Program-made: the position numbers and the translations under genes
Notes under the pieces: model-generated
What the model saw: the letters and a program-made list of their open reading frames with translations, nothing else
Told to the model about the DNA's origin: nothing
Databases searched by the model: none
DNA from: Sulfurovum sp.
Lineage (GTDB): Bacteria > Campylobacterota > Campylobacteria > Campylobacterales > Sulfurovaceae
Assembly (NCBI GenBank): GCA_002733215.1
Contig: NVUY01000003.1
Coordinates: 1 to 64,000, forward strand
Direction: 5' to 3'
Length of the DNA: 64,000 nt
In this document: positions 27,547-36,831 of the stretch, piece after piece
Layout: each line of letters starts with the position of its first letter
How positions within the stretch are numbered: position 1 is the first letter of the stretch

Positions 27547-28459
27547 GATTGAACCTGAAAGATCTGAGTTTTGCTGATCTGCTTCGAGGGTTGATCTTCA
27601 GTTCTTTTTTTGTCGCCGTGACCGGTTTGGAAGAAAATGCTTTCCCAATGGCATGGTTTTTACCGCAGGTACAGCGCATCGCCTGAGAGTCACAGATACA
27701 TGCCTGTGCCCATTTTTTAAAACGGTTCTTGACCAAACGGTCTTCCAGAGAGTGAAAAGAGATAAGAGAGACCACTTCACCTTTGACATGCTTCTGTTCC
27801 AAAGCGTCAAGTAAGCCCTCTATCTCTCGCAGTTCATTATTGACCTCTATGCGAATGGCCTGGAACATTAACGTTGCAGGGTGTATCTTCCCTCCCGGGT
27901 AAATGACTTTTTTGGCAATTTCACTTAATGCTTTTGCACTTTCTATGGGTACTTTGGCTCTGGCTTCCAGCACTGCAGCTGCCAGTTTTTTATAGGGACG
28001 TACTTCACCGTAGGCATCAAAAATATACTCCAGTTTGTCTTGCGGGTATTCGTTGACCACTTCATAGGCAGATAGATGAGAAGAAGCATCCATACGCATA
28101 TCCAAAGTTTCGGATGTAAAAGAAAACCCTCTCTCTTTTTTGTCAAGCTGTAAAGAAGAGACACCAAAATCTGCCAACACTGCCATAACAGGTGTTTCTT
28201 TCAGAGTAGGAAACACGGTCGCGAAGGTACCCTTATAAAGTGTGCTTCGCCCGGCATACGATGCTAAGCGCTTTTGAGAAAATGCCAAAGCTTCATCATC
28301 GCGGTCTATCCCTATATGATGTATCTTTTCATACCTAGCTAACATTTCAGAACTGTGTCCTGCATATCCAAGTGTACAGTCTACAAAATAGCCGTCACCC
28401 ACATCTTTAAAACTCTCTAACACTTCATCCAAAAGTACCGGTATATGAGGTGTTTCCAC
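27536..28459 (-). CDS. rsmH: 16S rRNA (cytosine1402-N4)-methyltransferase
   Basis: RsmH (MraW) methylates C1402 in the ribosomal P site. At 307 residues it has HIPVLLDEVLESF at the N-terminus, the SAM-binding block FVDCTLGYAGHS (about 24-35), ADFGVSSLQLD, and the C-terminal LISFHSLEDRLVK signature. It is the first gene of the rsmH-ftsL-RND string and is divergent from the aldolase-fold gene at 28582. Confidence 0.96.
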   Translation of the reverse strand: METPHIPVLLDEVLESFKDVGDGYFVDCTLGYAGHSSEMLARYEKIHHIGIDRDDEALAFSQKRLASYAGRSTLYKGTFATVFPTLKETPVMAVLADFGVSSLQLDKKERGFSFTSETLDMRMDASSHLSAYEVVNEYPQDKLEYIFDAYGEVRPYKKLAAAVLEARAKVPIESAKALSEIAKKVIYPGGKIHPATLMFQAIRIEVNNELREIEGLLDALEQKHVKGEVVSLISFHSLEDRLVKNRFKKWAQACICDSQAMRCTCGKNHAIGKAFSSKPVTATKKELKINPRSRSAKLRSFRFNHDS

Positions 28460-28504
28460 GCATTTCCTTTATGATAAAAGCATTGAAAAACAATGCTTAC
28501 AAAC

Positions 28505-28552
28505 ATTTTTAATTTTTAATTTTTAATTTTTAATTGAAATAAGTGCTATAAT
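28505..28552 (+). promoter_or_regulatory. Promoter of the aldolase-fold gene with tandem A/T repeat
   Basis: An extended -10 TGCTATAAT (28544-28552) lies 30 bases before the ATG at 28582. Upstream, 28505-28534 is a 7-base tandem repeat of TTTTTAA (about four copies), which may act as an UP-like element or may vary in copy number. Confidence 0.5.
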
Positions 28553-28581
28553 ACCAAAATAATAATGAAAAAGGCTCTATT

Positions 28582-29157
28582 ATGGTAGACAAACACCTCA
28601 TCGAAGACATCAAACATGTTTCACTCTCTCTGTTTAACAAAAACTTCTTTGGTGTATACCACGGGTCTATCTCTGCCAGGGTCTCCACCAACAGCTTTAT
28701 CATTAACAATAAGGAAACGATCCTGGATGAAGTAACGGAAGCCTCGCTTGTCAAACTTGATTTTCACAAAAGAGACTACCGCTGGTCTATGGCAAACCCG
28801 GATGTGTATATCCATGAACACATTTATGAGAACATCCCAAATGCAAAGTACGTCTCTTATACCATGCCCCCTTATGCCACGGCATATTCACTCAAACACG
28901 GTAAAGTATCTCCCCAGGACTATTTTGGAAAAACAATTTTAGGTGAAGTCATTGTCTATGACCCAAAAAACATAGATGACTGGCTGGAACGGGCCCCATA
29001 TGAGATACCACAGTTTTTCCAAAAACATGACAGTCACCTGCTACTCATCAAAGGGTTTGGTCTCATCGCTTATGACAGGGATATCACGGAGATGGCAAAA
29101 AAGATCTCTATTTTAGAGAACTCCTGCAGATTACTGGCTCTGTCTGCAAATATTTAG
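28582..29157 (+). CDS. Class II aldolase/adducin-fold protein lacking metal ligands
   Basis: The 191-residue protein has the class II aldolase fold: 'VYHGSISARVSTNSFIIN' matches the N-terminal phosphate-binding GNxS strand region. The block where the family has HTHPPYATA reads YTMPPYATAYSL, and the usual NHG...G region reads KGFGLIAYDRDITEMAKK. The zinc-binding histidines appear to be replaced (Tyr, Met and Phe), so it is probably not an aldolase and may be a binding or structural protein. The start ATG is preceded by an AAGG-like site. Monocistronic, divergent from rsmH. Confidence 0.68.
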   Translation: MVDKHLIEDIKHVSLSLFNKNFFGVYHGSISARVSTNSFIINNKETILDEVTEASLVKLDFHKRDYRWSMANPDVYIHEHIYENIPNAKYVSYTMPPYATAYSLKHGKVSPQDYFGKTILGEVIVYDPKNIDDWLERAPYEIPQFFQKHDSHLLLIKGFGLIAYDRDITEMAKKISILENSCRLLALSANI

Positions 29158-29203
29158 TATCTCACTTTCTCGTTACCATCGGGACGAGGGGAACTAGGGA
29201 GAA

Positions 29204-29662
29204 TCAACGTTTATACGCTGTCTCCACTTCTTCTTCATTTATCAGTCTCAAATTCTTTTGATCTAAAGCCATGATCTTACTGATACGTATAGGTTTATTT
29301 TCATATTTACGTTTGAATGTGGCTGCAAGATTACGGAGAGAGGATTGAGAGATCAGATAAATTTCTCCCGCTTTTGGCACGTCTACTTGCTTAACAACTA
29401 TCACCAGTGTATTTTCCCACACCTTCCAGATACCGGAACCTTCTATACGCAGATCTTTGATAAATGCCTCCCCTTTACGAACGCTGACAAATATCAGTAT
29501 AGAAAAAGTACCATTTCTATTTAAAGTCAGATACTCTTTTTCTATGGTCAAGGTACCATGGTTCATCACTTCTCTCAGTGCCTGCCACTTCCCCACAAGT
29601 TCATGAGTACTCACTGCAGACAGTTCAACCATAAGTACCAGGATCATCATTAACACTTTCAT
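29204..29662 (-). CDS. Exported lipocalin-like hypothetical protein
   Basis: About 152 residues with a signal peptide (MKVLMMILVLMVELSAVS). The mature part begins 'HELVGKWQALREVMNHGTLT' and continues in short beta strands (LTLNRNGTFSILIFVSV, GSGIWKVWENTLVIVV), a pattern of small lipocalin-like or META-like barrels that follow a 'GKW' opening. No family is recognised with confidence. The ATG at 29662 has a GGGGG-rich ribosome site just upstream, favouring it over an in-frame ATG at 29689. It stands alone, with a short A/T-rich promoter region before it. Confidence 0.5.
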   Translation of the reverse strand: MKVLMMILVLMVELSAVSTHELVGKWQALREVMNHGTLTIEKEYLTLNRNGTFSILIFVSVRKGEAFIKDLRIEGSGIWKVWENTLVIVVKQVDVPKAGEIYLISQSSLRNLAATFKRKYENKPIRISKIMALDQKNLRLINEEEVETAYKR

Positions 29663-29798
29663 CACTTCGCCCCCCTTAGAATATATCACACATTATAATC
29701 AACTATACCAAAATTTAAATCTGAAGTGCAGTAAAGCATTTTTTTGTTATACTCCTCCCCAAATACATCCCCAGTAAATACCCATATAGGATACGTAT

Positions 29799-31298
29799 AT
29801 GAATCAGACAAAAAAAAGATTAAGTATCATAAATCTTGCTATCTCTATCACTGATATTGAAACCATCCAGCTTCAAATTTTAAAGTTGTGCTTACTCCAG
29901 ACAGATCTTAAAATACAAGAGATTATTACTGCGATTCAGGCAAAAAATTATGCACAGGCACAGGGACTTATTACATTATATATAGAGACACCTACAGAAA
30001 ATGTACTTCAACGTACTTCACAAACAGAAAGACCTTCCATAACAACTGTAGATAAAACAACCATTGATGAGTTCCAGCTTTTTGTCACAGCAGATAAAGA
30101 AGAGGAAAAGACAACAGTAGATATCAATGATTTCTATGTAGATGCATTTGAAATACAAAGGAATCAAGCCAAAAAGAAAGAAAGCATTAAAGAAGTAAAT
30201 TTTGATGACTTTCTTAACGATGCACTTAATATAGAAGCCCCTAAACCCAAACCGGAAGAAAAAATACAACAAGAAGAGAAACAAGAACTGTTCCGGGAAA
30301 TAGATATTGATGATTTTCTCAACACTGCACCTTATAAAGAAGATGAGCCGCAAGAAACAAAAGAGACGATAACAGAAATAGATATCAATGACTTTCTCAA
30401 TGATGCACCTCAGGTAGAGAGGCCGCAAGCCAAAAATGCTGATTTTGACGCTCTGCTGAATATCGATGCGGATGACGTACTTACCGACAACATCACACTG
30501 AATATCTCTGACGATACCCATGATACATTCTTTGAAACTTCAAGTCAACAGGAGAAAAGATCTATTGATACCTCTGACATACCAAAAGATACTTTTTTTG
30601 ATATACAGGAAACCGTGATACATGCAAGTGTAACAGAAAAAAGCATGACACAGGAAATTCTCATAAAAGAAACAATGGTAGAGGGTTTTGAGGAGATTGA
30701 AGAAGAGAACATACACGAGGAAAAAACTTTTTTTCAAGATTTAAAACCTATACCTGAGGTTCAGGAAGATCTAAAACCTTCACAGTATAAAGCGATCCCG
30801 TACATTGCGCAAAAACTGGAAAGTATGCAGAAACAATACCCTCCTGTGGAAGCCGCCTATGAAAATTTTTCTACGGTTGAGAATTTATTGAAAAAGATCA
30901 GCCAGAAAACATATACGGAAGAGGAAATAGAAGAAACACTCACCTACATCAAAAAACTCATTGAAGATTCAGACTACAGTCAGGCTGCACAACTCATGCT
31001 CATTTGTGCAGCAACAGAATCAAAATTTGCTCAATTCATGTTAGCCAGAGAACTTTACAAAGGGACGTTATTGAGAAAAAATGTACCTGAAGCATTTAGC
31101 CTGATCAATACTTTGGCCATGGATGACTACCCTGAAGCACTGTGTGACCTGGGGCAGTTTTATGAAAACGGGATAGGGACAAGAAAAGATAAAAAAAGAG
31201 CCTTGGAGCTCTACAAAGAAGCGATCGACCTTGGGATAAAAAGAGCAGACTCACATCATGCCCGTCTGCAAAAACGCCGCAGGGGATTTTTCAGCTAA
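29799..31298 (+). CDS. Sel1-repeat protein with acidic repeated motif
   Basis: A 499-residue cytoplasmic protein. Residues 1-62 are helical. Residues about 100-300 are low-complexity and acidic, containing a repeated motif D-I/F-D/N-D-F-L-N-x-A (about 108, 134, 168, 194, 215). Residues about 390-495 are Sel1-like (TPR-type) repeats, e.g. AQFMLARELYKGT and EALCDLGQFYENGIGT. Such proteins usually scaffold protein interactions. No signal peptide or membrane segment is seen. It converges on bioA (8 bases between stops). Function unknown. Confidence 0.65.
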   Translation: MNQTKKRLSIINLAISITDIETIQLQILKLCLLQTDLKIQEIITAIQAKNYAQAQGLITLYIETPTENVLQRTSQTERPSITTVDKTTIDEFQLFVTADKEEEKTTVDINDFYVDAFEIQRNQAKKKESIKEVNFDDFLNDALNIEAPKPKPEEKIQQEEKQELFREIDIDDFLNTAPYKEDEPQETKETITEIDINDFLNDAPQVERPQAKNADFDALLNIDADDVLTDNITLNISDDTHDTFFETSSQQEKRSIDTSDIPKDTFFDIQETVIHASVTEKSMTQEILIKETMVEGFEEIEEENIHEEKTFFQDLKPIPEVQEDLKPSQYKAIPYIAQKLESMQKQYPPVEAAYENFSTVENLLKKISQKTYTEEEIEETLTYIKKLIEDSDYSQAAQLMLICAATESKFAQFMLARELYKGTLLRKNVPEAFSLINTLAMDDYPEALCDLGQFYENGIGTRKDKKRALELYKEAIDLGIKRADSHHARLQKRRRGFFS

Positions 31299-31305
31299 TC
31301 CTCTT

Positions 31306-32619
31306 TTAGGGAACCTTTAACACGTTGACAATACCCTGGTACGCCACTTCTATCATCGTATCTATCTCTTCGTAAGAGATGATATACGGAGGCATAAAAT
31401 AGATCACATGTCCTAAAGGTCTCAGCAGGACACCCTGGGTCAAGGCATATTCATAGATCTTTAATCCTACCCGTTCTTCTGGTAAATACCCTTCCAACTC
31501 TATCGCTGTGACCATCCCCTGTTGTCTGATCTCTTTTACATTTGACAACAGGGAAAATCTTTCCAGGTTCTCTTTGATATAGAGGCTTTTCTTTTCATTT
31601 TCACCCAAAATATCATTCTGCTCAAATATCTCCAAAGTGGCTAATGCCGCGCTACATGCCAAAGGATTACCCGTATAAGAGTGAGAGTGCAAAAATGCTT
31701 TATGTTCATTATAATCACAATAAAAAGCATTGTAAACATCGTCACTGGTCATGACAACAGAAAGCGGCAGATATCCTCCGGTCAAACCTTTGGAGAGAGT
31801 CATGAAATCCGGGGAGATCTCTGCATAGTCACAGGCGAACATCTTCCCTGTACGTCCAAATCCTGTCATGATTTCATCTGCAATAAGATGCACATTATAT
31901 TTTTTTGTCAACACCCTTGCCCCTATAAGATAAGTAGGATGGTACATATGCATCCCCCCTGCTCCCTGAATGAGAGGCTCAAGTATGAATGCTGCTATTT
32001 CATCTGCTTTGTCTTTCAGCACTTCTTCCAAAGAGAGCAATGCTTCATTAGCCGCTTCCATACTCTGATCTTTGGGTACAGGCACTTGCATATTTCCGAT
32101 AAGCAAAGGTGCATAGGTTTCTTTATAAAGAGCTACATCTCCCACACTCAAAGCACCTATGGTCTCTCCGTGATACGAATTGGTCAACGAAAGGAAAAGT
32201 GCTTTGCGCTCTCCCAGATTAAGATGATAATGGTAACTCATCTTCAATGCTGCTTCCACCGCACTCGAACCGTTATCCACATAAAATACCTTAGATAACC
32301 CAGAGGGTGTGATGTTGACAAGTTTATGTGCAAGTTCAATGGCGGGTTCATGGGTAAACCCTGCCAAAAGTACATGCTCAAGTGTGTCTAGTTGCGCTTT
32401 GATCTTTGTGTTGATAGCTTCATTCGCATGTCCAAAAAGATTGACCCACCAGGAACTGACTGCATCGATATAGGCATTCCCTTCAAAATCATAAAGATAG
32501 ACTCCTTTTCCGGACTTCACCGGGACCAAAGGCAGGGTTTCATGATCCTTCATTTGTGTACATGGATGCCAAATCACTTCCAGGTCCCGTTGCATCATTT
32601 TAGTATTTTCTTCAGACAT
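31306..32619 (-). CDS. bioA: Adenosylmethionine-8-amino-7-oxononanoate aminotransferase
   Basis: BioA makes 7,8-diaminopelargonate in biotin synthesis, using SAM as amino donor and PLP as cofactor. It has 437 residues with WHPCTQMKDHE at the N-terminus, the family's SWWVNLFGH, LIADEIMTGFGRTGKMF, and the PLP lysine in LSKGLTGGYLPLS. Full length; no other bio genes are adjacent. It is divergent from the PpiD-like gene. Confidence 0.95.
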   Translation of the reverse strand: MSEENTKMMQRDLEVIWHPCTQMKDHETLPLVPVKSGKGVYLYDFEGNAYIDAVSSWWVNLFGHANEAINTKIKAQLDTLEHVLLAGFTHEPAIELAHKLVNITPSGLSKVFYVDNGSSAVEAALKMSYHYHLNLGERKALFLSLTNSYHGETIGALSVGDVALYKETYAPLLIGNMQVPVPKDQSMEAANEALLSLEEVLKDKADEIAAFILEPLIQGAGGMHMYHPTYLIGARVLTKKYNVHLIADEIMTGFGRTGKMFACDYAEISPDFMTLSKGLTGGYLPLSVVMTSDDVYNAFYCDYNEHKAFLHSHSYTGNPLACSAALATLEIFEQNDILGENEKKSLYIKENLERFSLLSNVKEIRQQGMVTAIELEGYLPEERVGLKIYEYALTQGVLLRPLGHVIYFMPPYIISYEEIDTMIEVAYQGIVNVLKVP

Positions 32620-32703
32620 ATTTTTTTAGACTCCAATTCATCAGCGATAAGCTTATTTTAGGTAGAATATTGTACAAATTTTTTGATTGAAGGTAGATGA
32701 AGT

Positions 32704-34179
32704 ATGATTAGTTGGATGCAAAAACACAATAAATACCTGGTATGGACCATATGGGTAGCAACCATCGCATTTATTGGCGCAGGTTTTGTAGGTTGGGGAA
32801 GTTACAGTTTTGGTTCAAAAGCAGGAAATGTTGCCAAAGTAGGTGAGATCGAAATACCGCAAACAAAACTCAATATGGTTTACAGCAATATATACAGTCA
32901 GTATAATCAAGCCATGCAAGGTAGACTGGACGATAAAAAAGCAGAAGAGTTGGGACTGATCAAACAGGCATTCGCACAGTTGGAAACACAAGCCAGGATC
33001 TTAAATTTCGCCAAAGAATCAGGGATAATCGTTTCAGATGCTGAAGTCTTAAATAGATTGGAAAGTATCAAGTCCTTTCAAAAAAACGGTGTTTTGGATA
33101 AAGAGATCTATGAGGGATACCTCAGATCACAAAGACTGAAAGCAAAATCATTTGAAGCAACACTCAGAGAAGAGATCATCCTCCAGAAAACACTTGCTCT
33201 GCTTACTGTTGAAGCACTGCCATTTGAAGAAGAAACGATCGCTGCGAGTATGAATGTCAGTGATAAACTCGCTTACAAAGTATTGACAAATGCGGACCTG
33301 GACTTTGAGATAGATGAAGTCAAAATGAAAGCATACTGGGAGATGCAAAAAGAAAACTTTTTGACAGCACAGATGTATGAGCTCTCTATCGTTTGGACAG
33401 AGAGTGCAGAAACGATCGTCACAGAGGAAGAAGTAAAAACCCACTATGACAGCAACAGCTTTAACTACACAAACGCAGAAGGTAAACAACTCTCTTTCGA
33501 AGAAGCTAAAGTATTGGCAAGCAAAGACTTAAAAGTGAAAAAAACAAAAAAATCTGCACAAAAAGCCTATATCGCATTCAAAAAAGGAAAAGTTGACAAC
33601 AGTGAAAAGCTTACTCTTGCACTCAATGATCCTACACTTAGCAATGATATTTGGAATGCAGTGAAAGAAAAATCTGTAGGTGACATACTTAAACCTAAAG
33701 TGGTTGCAGACAGATATGCTACAGTGAAAATAGAAAATGTTGTCTTACCAAAGGTCAAAACGTTTGAAGATGCCAAAGAAGAAGTACTTGTACTCTATTC
33801 TGAGCAGGCTAAAAAAGAAGCACTTTTAGCCTTGGCAGAAAGCACACTTAAAAACTTTGATCAAAACGATGCAATCATCTCAGATTTTGTAAAATTAGAG
33901 GAAAATGTCAACCTAAAACCATTAAATAATCAAGAAAGTTTACAATTTTTACAAAAACTCTTTACATCAACAAAAGAAAAAGGTATCATAAGCGTATTGG
34001 ATAAGGTTATCGTTTACAATATCTTGGAACAGAGGCTGTCGCCAATGGATAGTAATCGGACAGTTCTTCTAAAAGAAACTGTCAACAGACTAAAGCAAAA
34101 TACATTTGAATCAAATCTGATCAAAATGTTAACTAAGAAATATCCTACAGAAGTCTACATGGGAGGGCTCACAAATTGA
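32704..34179 (+). CDS. PpiD/SurA-N-type periplasmic chaperone
   Basis: A 491-residue protein anchored by one membrane segment (about 12-34), followed by the SurA_N/PpiD helical chaperone domain (about 40-170; 'VAKVGEIEIPQTKLNMVY' is the typical opening). The middle, where a parvulin prolyl isomerase domain would sit (about 225-350), lacks a recognisable active-site pattern and contains a Lys-rich insertion, so isomerase activity is doubtful. It starts 26 codons into a clear 5' region with a GAAGGTAGATGAAGT leader. Its stop codon overlaps the TTG start of ftsA, so it belongs to the ftsAZ transcript. Confidence 0.8.
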   Translation: MISWMQKHNKYLVWTIWVATIAFIGAGFVGWGSYSFGSKAGNVAKVGEIEIPQTKLNMVYSNIYSQYNQAMQGRLDDKKAEELGLIKQAFAQLETQARILNFAKESGIIVSDAEVLNRLESIKSFQKNGVLDKEIYEGYLRSQRLKAKSFEATLREEIILQKTLALLTVEALPFEEETIAASMNVSDKLAYKVLTNADLDFEIDEVKMKAYWEMQKENFLTAQMYELSIVWTESAETIVTEEEVKTHYDSNSFNYTNAEGKQLSFEEAKVLASKDLKVKKTKKSAQKAYIAFKKGKVDNSEKLTLALNDPTLSNDIWNAVKEKSVGDILKPKVVADRYATVKIENVVLPKVKTFEDAKEEVLVLYSEQAKKEALLALAESTLKNFDQNDAIISDFVKLEENVNLKPLNNQESLQFLQKLFTSTKEKGIISVLDKVIVYNILEQRLSPMDSNRTVLLKETVNRLKQNTFESNLIKMLTKKYPTEVYMGGLTN

Positions 34180-35573
34180 GTGACACAATTTTAGCTATTG
34201 ATATCGGTTCCACCAAAATATGTGCTATCATTGCTGAGATCGAAGGCTCCCAACTCACTGTACAGGGTCATGGTATCACTAAATCCCAGGGGATCAAAAA
34301 AGGTGCCATCACTAACATAGAACTTGCTTCAAAATCCATCAAAAAAGCCATCAATGATGCAAAACGTATCGCAGGAAGCAACATTACTTCTGCTACGGTT
34401 TCCATCTCTAATGCTTATGCAAAGAGTCTTAACTCCACAGGTATTGTCAACATACCGCATAAAGACATTTCGATCAAAGAGATCAATCGTGTGATGCAAA
34501 CTGCACTCTATAATGCAAACGTACCTAACGAATACGATGTCGTACATGTACTCCCTTATAATTTCAGAGTAGATGATCAAGACTTTATAGAAGATCCCTT
34601 TGGCATGAATGCTTCTCGAATGGAAGTAGATGTCAACATCATCATGACACAAAAATCAAATCTTTCAAACCTTAAAAAAGCGGTTCGTTCAGCCGGTGTA
34701 GAGATAGACGGCATTGTGCTTAGCGGTTATGCTTCAGCTATAGCCACTATGGATGAAGACGAGAAAGAACTTGGTGTTGCTGTCATTGATCTTGGGGGGC
34801 AAACATCCAATCTGGTCATCCATACAGGAAACTCCATCAGATACAATGACTTCTTAGGTGTAGGTTCAAACCACATCACCAACGACCTCTCCATGGCACT
34901 GCATACTCCTTTGCAGATCGCAGAAAATGTCAAGATACGTCATGGTAACCTGATTGAAACCAGCAAAGAAATTATCGAGCTACCGATCATAGGTGATGAA
35001 GAGAACCGTAATGGTGTCTCTTTGGAAATCGTGCACTCTGTTATCTTCTCACGTGTAGAAGAAGCACTAATGATCTTATCCAAGTCTTTGGAAAGATCTG
35101 CACTTAAAGAACAGATAGGTGCAGGTATTATCCTTACTGGAGGTATGACAAAACTTAAAGGTATCAGAGAGTTGGCACAAGCTATCTTTTCCGGTATGCC
35201 TGTAAGAGTAGCTTACCCAAGGAATATCAATGGTCTTTTTGATGAATTAAAAGACCCGGCATTCTCGACGGTAGTGGGTCTGCTACTCTATAATGCAGGT
35301 GAACATACCCAGTATGAGATAAACTTTAAACAAGAGTTACTACACTCAAAAACAGAACATCAGGAAGATCTGAGTAACATCAAAATAGGTCACCCTATAG
35401 ATGATCCTGAAGAAACATTATTAGTAAAAAATAAAAAACCGGTCAGGGAAGTAAAGAAACCAAAAGAGAATTCTGAAGAATCAGTGATCTCATTTGACGA
35501 TCTGCCGGATCTAGGTTATGAAAATAAAAATCCATTTAAAAAACTAGCCAATTGGGCAAGGCAGCTTTTTTAA
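34176..35573 (+). CDS. ftsA: Cell-division protein FtsA
   Basis: FtsA is the actin-like tether of the Z ring. It has 465 residues: the ATPase phosphate-1 loop DIGSTKICAIIAE (about 7-19), phosphate-2 VIDLGGQTSNLVIH and the adenosine motif GIILTGGMTKLKGI. A divergent acidic linker and a C-terminal amphipathic helix (NPFKKLANWARQLF) for membrane binding complete it. The start is TTG at 34176, with GGGAGG 9 bases upstream and overlapping the upstream stop. ftsZ follows after 39 bases. Confidence 0.95.
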   Translation: MSDTILAIDIGSTKICAIIAEIEGSQLTVQGHGITKSQGIKKGAITNIELASKSIKKAINDAKRIAGSNITSATVSISNAYAKSLNSTGIVNIPHKDISIKEINRVMQTALYNANVPNEYDVVHVLPYNFRVDDQDFIEDPFGMNASRMEVDVNIIMTQKSNLSNLKKAVRSAGVEIDGIVLSGYASAIATMDEDEKELGVAVIDLGGQTSNLVIHTGNSIRYNDFLGVGSNHITNDLSMALHTPLQIAENVKIRHGNLIETSKEIIELPIIGDEENRNGVSLEIVHSVIFSRVEEALMILSKSLERSALKEQIGAGIILTGGMTKLKGIRELAQAIFSGMPVRVAYPRNINGLFDELKDPAFSTVVGLLLYNAGEHTQYEINFKQELLHSKTEHQEDLSNIKIGHPIDDPEETLLVKNKKPVREVKKPKENSEESVISFDDLPDLGYENKNPFKKLANWARQLF

Positions 35574-35612
35574 AAGTATTTTTTAAACACAACAAATAAA
35601 GGGAGGAAAAAC

Positions 35613-36758
35613 ATGGAAGAGTTTGAAATAGACATCATCGAAACAAAATGTCAGACAAATGGAGCGAAGATCAAGGCTATCGGCGTTGGTGGTGGTGGTG
35701 GAAACATGATCAATCATATGATAAGCGAGGGGATCACCAGTATTGATCTTATTGTTGCCAATACAGATGCTCAGGCACTGGATTCTTCATTAGCACCATA
35801 CAAGTTGCAACTGGGAATGAATGCAACAAGAGGTTTGGGTGCGGGTATGATCCCGGACAAAGGAAGAGAGGCAGCATTAGAAAGCTTTGAAGACATCAAA
35901 TCAATGCTTGAGGGTTCTGATATTGTATTTATCTCTGCCGGTCTTGGCGGGGGAACAGGTACGGGTGCTGCACCGATCATCGCCCAAGCGGCTAAGGAGA
36001 TAGGCGCATTGACTGTTTCTATTGTCACCTCTCCTTTCAAATTTGAAGGTCGTAAAAGAACAAAACTTGCAAAAGAAGGATTGGAAGAACTCAAGAGAGA
36101 GAGTGATTCTATCATTGTTGTTCCTAATGAAAAACTGCTTTCAATTGTGGAGAAGAACCTGGGGATCAAAGAGAGTTTTAGAATGGTAGATGACATTCTT
36201 GCCCAGGCGGTCGGCGGTATCTCAAAAGTGATCCTTTCTCACGGAGAAAATGACATCAACCTTGACTTTGCCGATGTAAAAACAGTTATGAGTCACAGAG
36301 GTCTTGCACTGATGGGTGCTGGATATTCTGTAGGTGCGAATGCTGCTTATGATGCAGCAAAAGCGGCTATCGAGTCTCCATTGCTTGACAATATCTCTAT
36401 TGACGGTGCGATGGGTGTATTGGTACACTTTGACATTCACCCTGATTATCCTATTATGGAGATCGGTGAAGCGATGAACATTGTTGAAGAGAGTGCAGAT
36501 GAAGATGCTTCTGTGATCTTTGGAACAACAACCAATGAAAACATGGAGATCGATGAAGTCAGGATCATTATCATTGCCACTGGGTTCGAAGATAAAAATG
36601 CTATCGCGGAACCGACAGCAAGAAAACAAAAAACACTTTTAAGTGCTAACGCTTGTGACATCAATAATGTAAGATCCAAGATGGTCGTTGGCGGATACAA
36701 TGGAGAAAATGAAGACATCCTTGATGTACCTACTTTCCTTAGAAAGCAAATGGATTAA
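35613..36758 (+). CDS. ftsZ: Cell-division GTPase FtsZ
   Basis: FtsZ polymerises into the division ring. It has 381 residues with the GTP-binding GVGGGGGNMINHM (about 24-36), the tubulin signature GGGTGTGAAP (112-121), the catalytic T7 loop NLDFADV and a C-terminal peptide DVPTFLRKQMD that binds FtsA. A strong ribosome site (GGGAGG) precedes the ATG. A perfect-stem terminator at 36795-36821 ends the unit. Confidence 0.98.
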   Translation: MEEFEIDIIETKCQTNGAKIKAIGVGGGGGNMINHMISEGITSIDLIVANTDAQALDSSLAPYKLQLGMNATRGLGAGMIPDKGREAALESFEDIKSMLEGSDIVFISAGLGGGTGTGAAPIIAQAAKEIGALTVSIVTSPFKFEGRKRTKLAKEGLEELKRESDSIIVVPNEKLLSIVEKNLGIKESFRMVDDILAQAVGGISKVILSHGENDINLDFADVKTVMSHRGLALMGAGYSVGANAAYDAAKAAIESPLLDNISIDGAMGVLVHFDIHPDYPIMEIGEAMNIVEESADEDASVIFGTTTNENMEIDEVRIIIIATGFEDKNAIAEPTARKQKTLLSANACDINNVRSKMVVGGYNGENEDILDVPTFLRKQMD

Positions 36759-36794
36759 AAGGCAGATAGACTAAAATGCTTTACTCCTCCTTTA

Positions 36795-36824
36795 AAAAAG
36801 AGAGTCTTCCACTCTCTTTTTACC
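36795..36824. terminator. Intrinsic terminator between ftsZ and the convergent cytochrome gene
   Basis: A perfect 11-bp stem (AAAAAGAGAGT / ACTCTCTTTTT) with a 5-base loop is flanked by A-run and T-run, so it can terminate transcription in both directions for the two convergent genes. Confidence 0.88.
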
Positions 36825-36831
36825 CTAACCC

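Noticed and set aside
30018..30521. 167-codon minus-strand frame rich in Phe, Ile and Tyr
   Set aside because: Antisense of the acidic repeat region in the Sel1 protein; composition follows from that.
31681..32298. 205-codon plus-strand open frame
   Set aside because: Antisense shadow of bioA.
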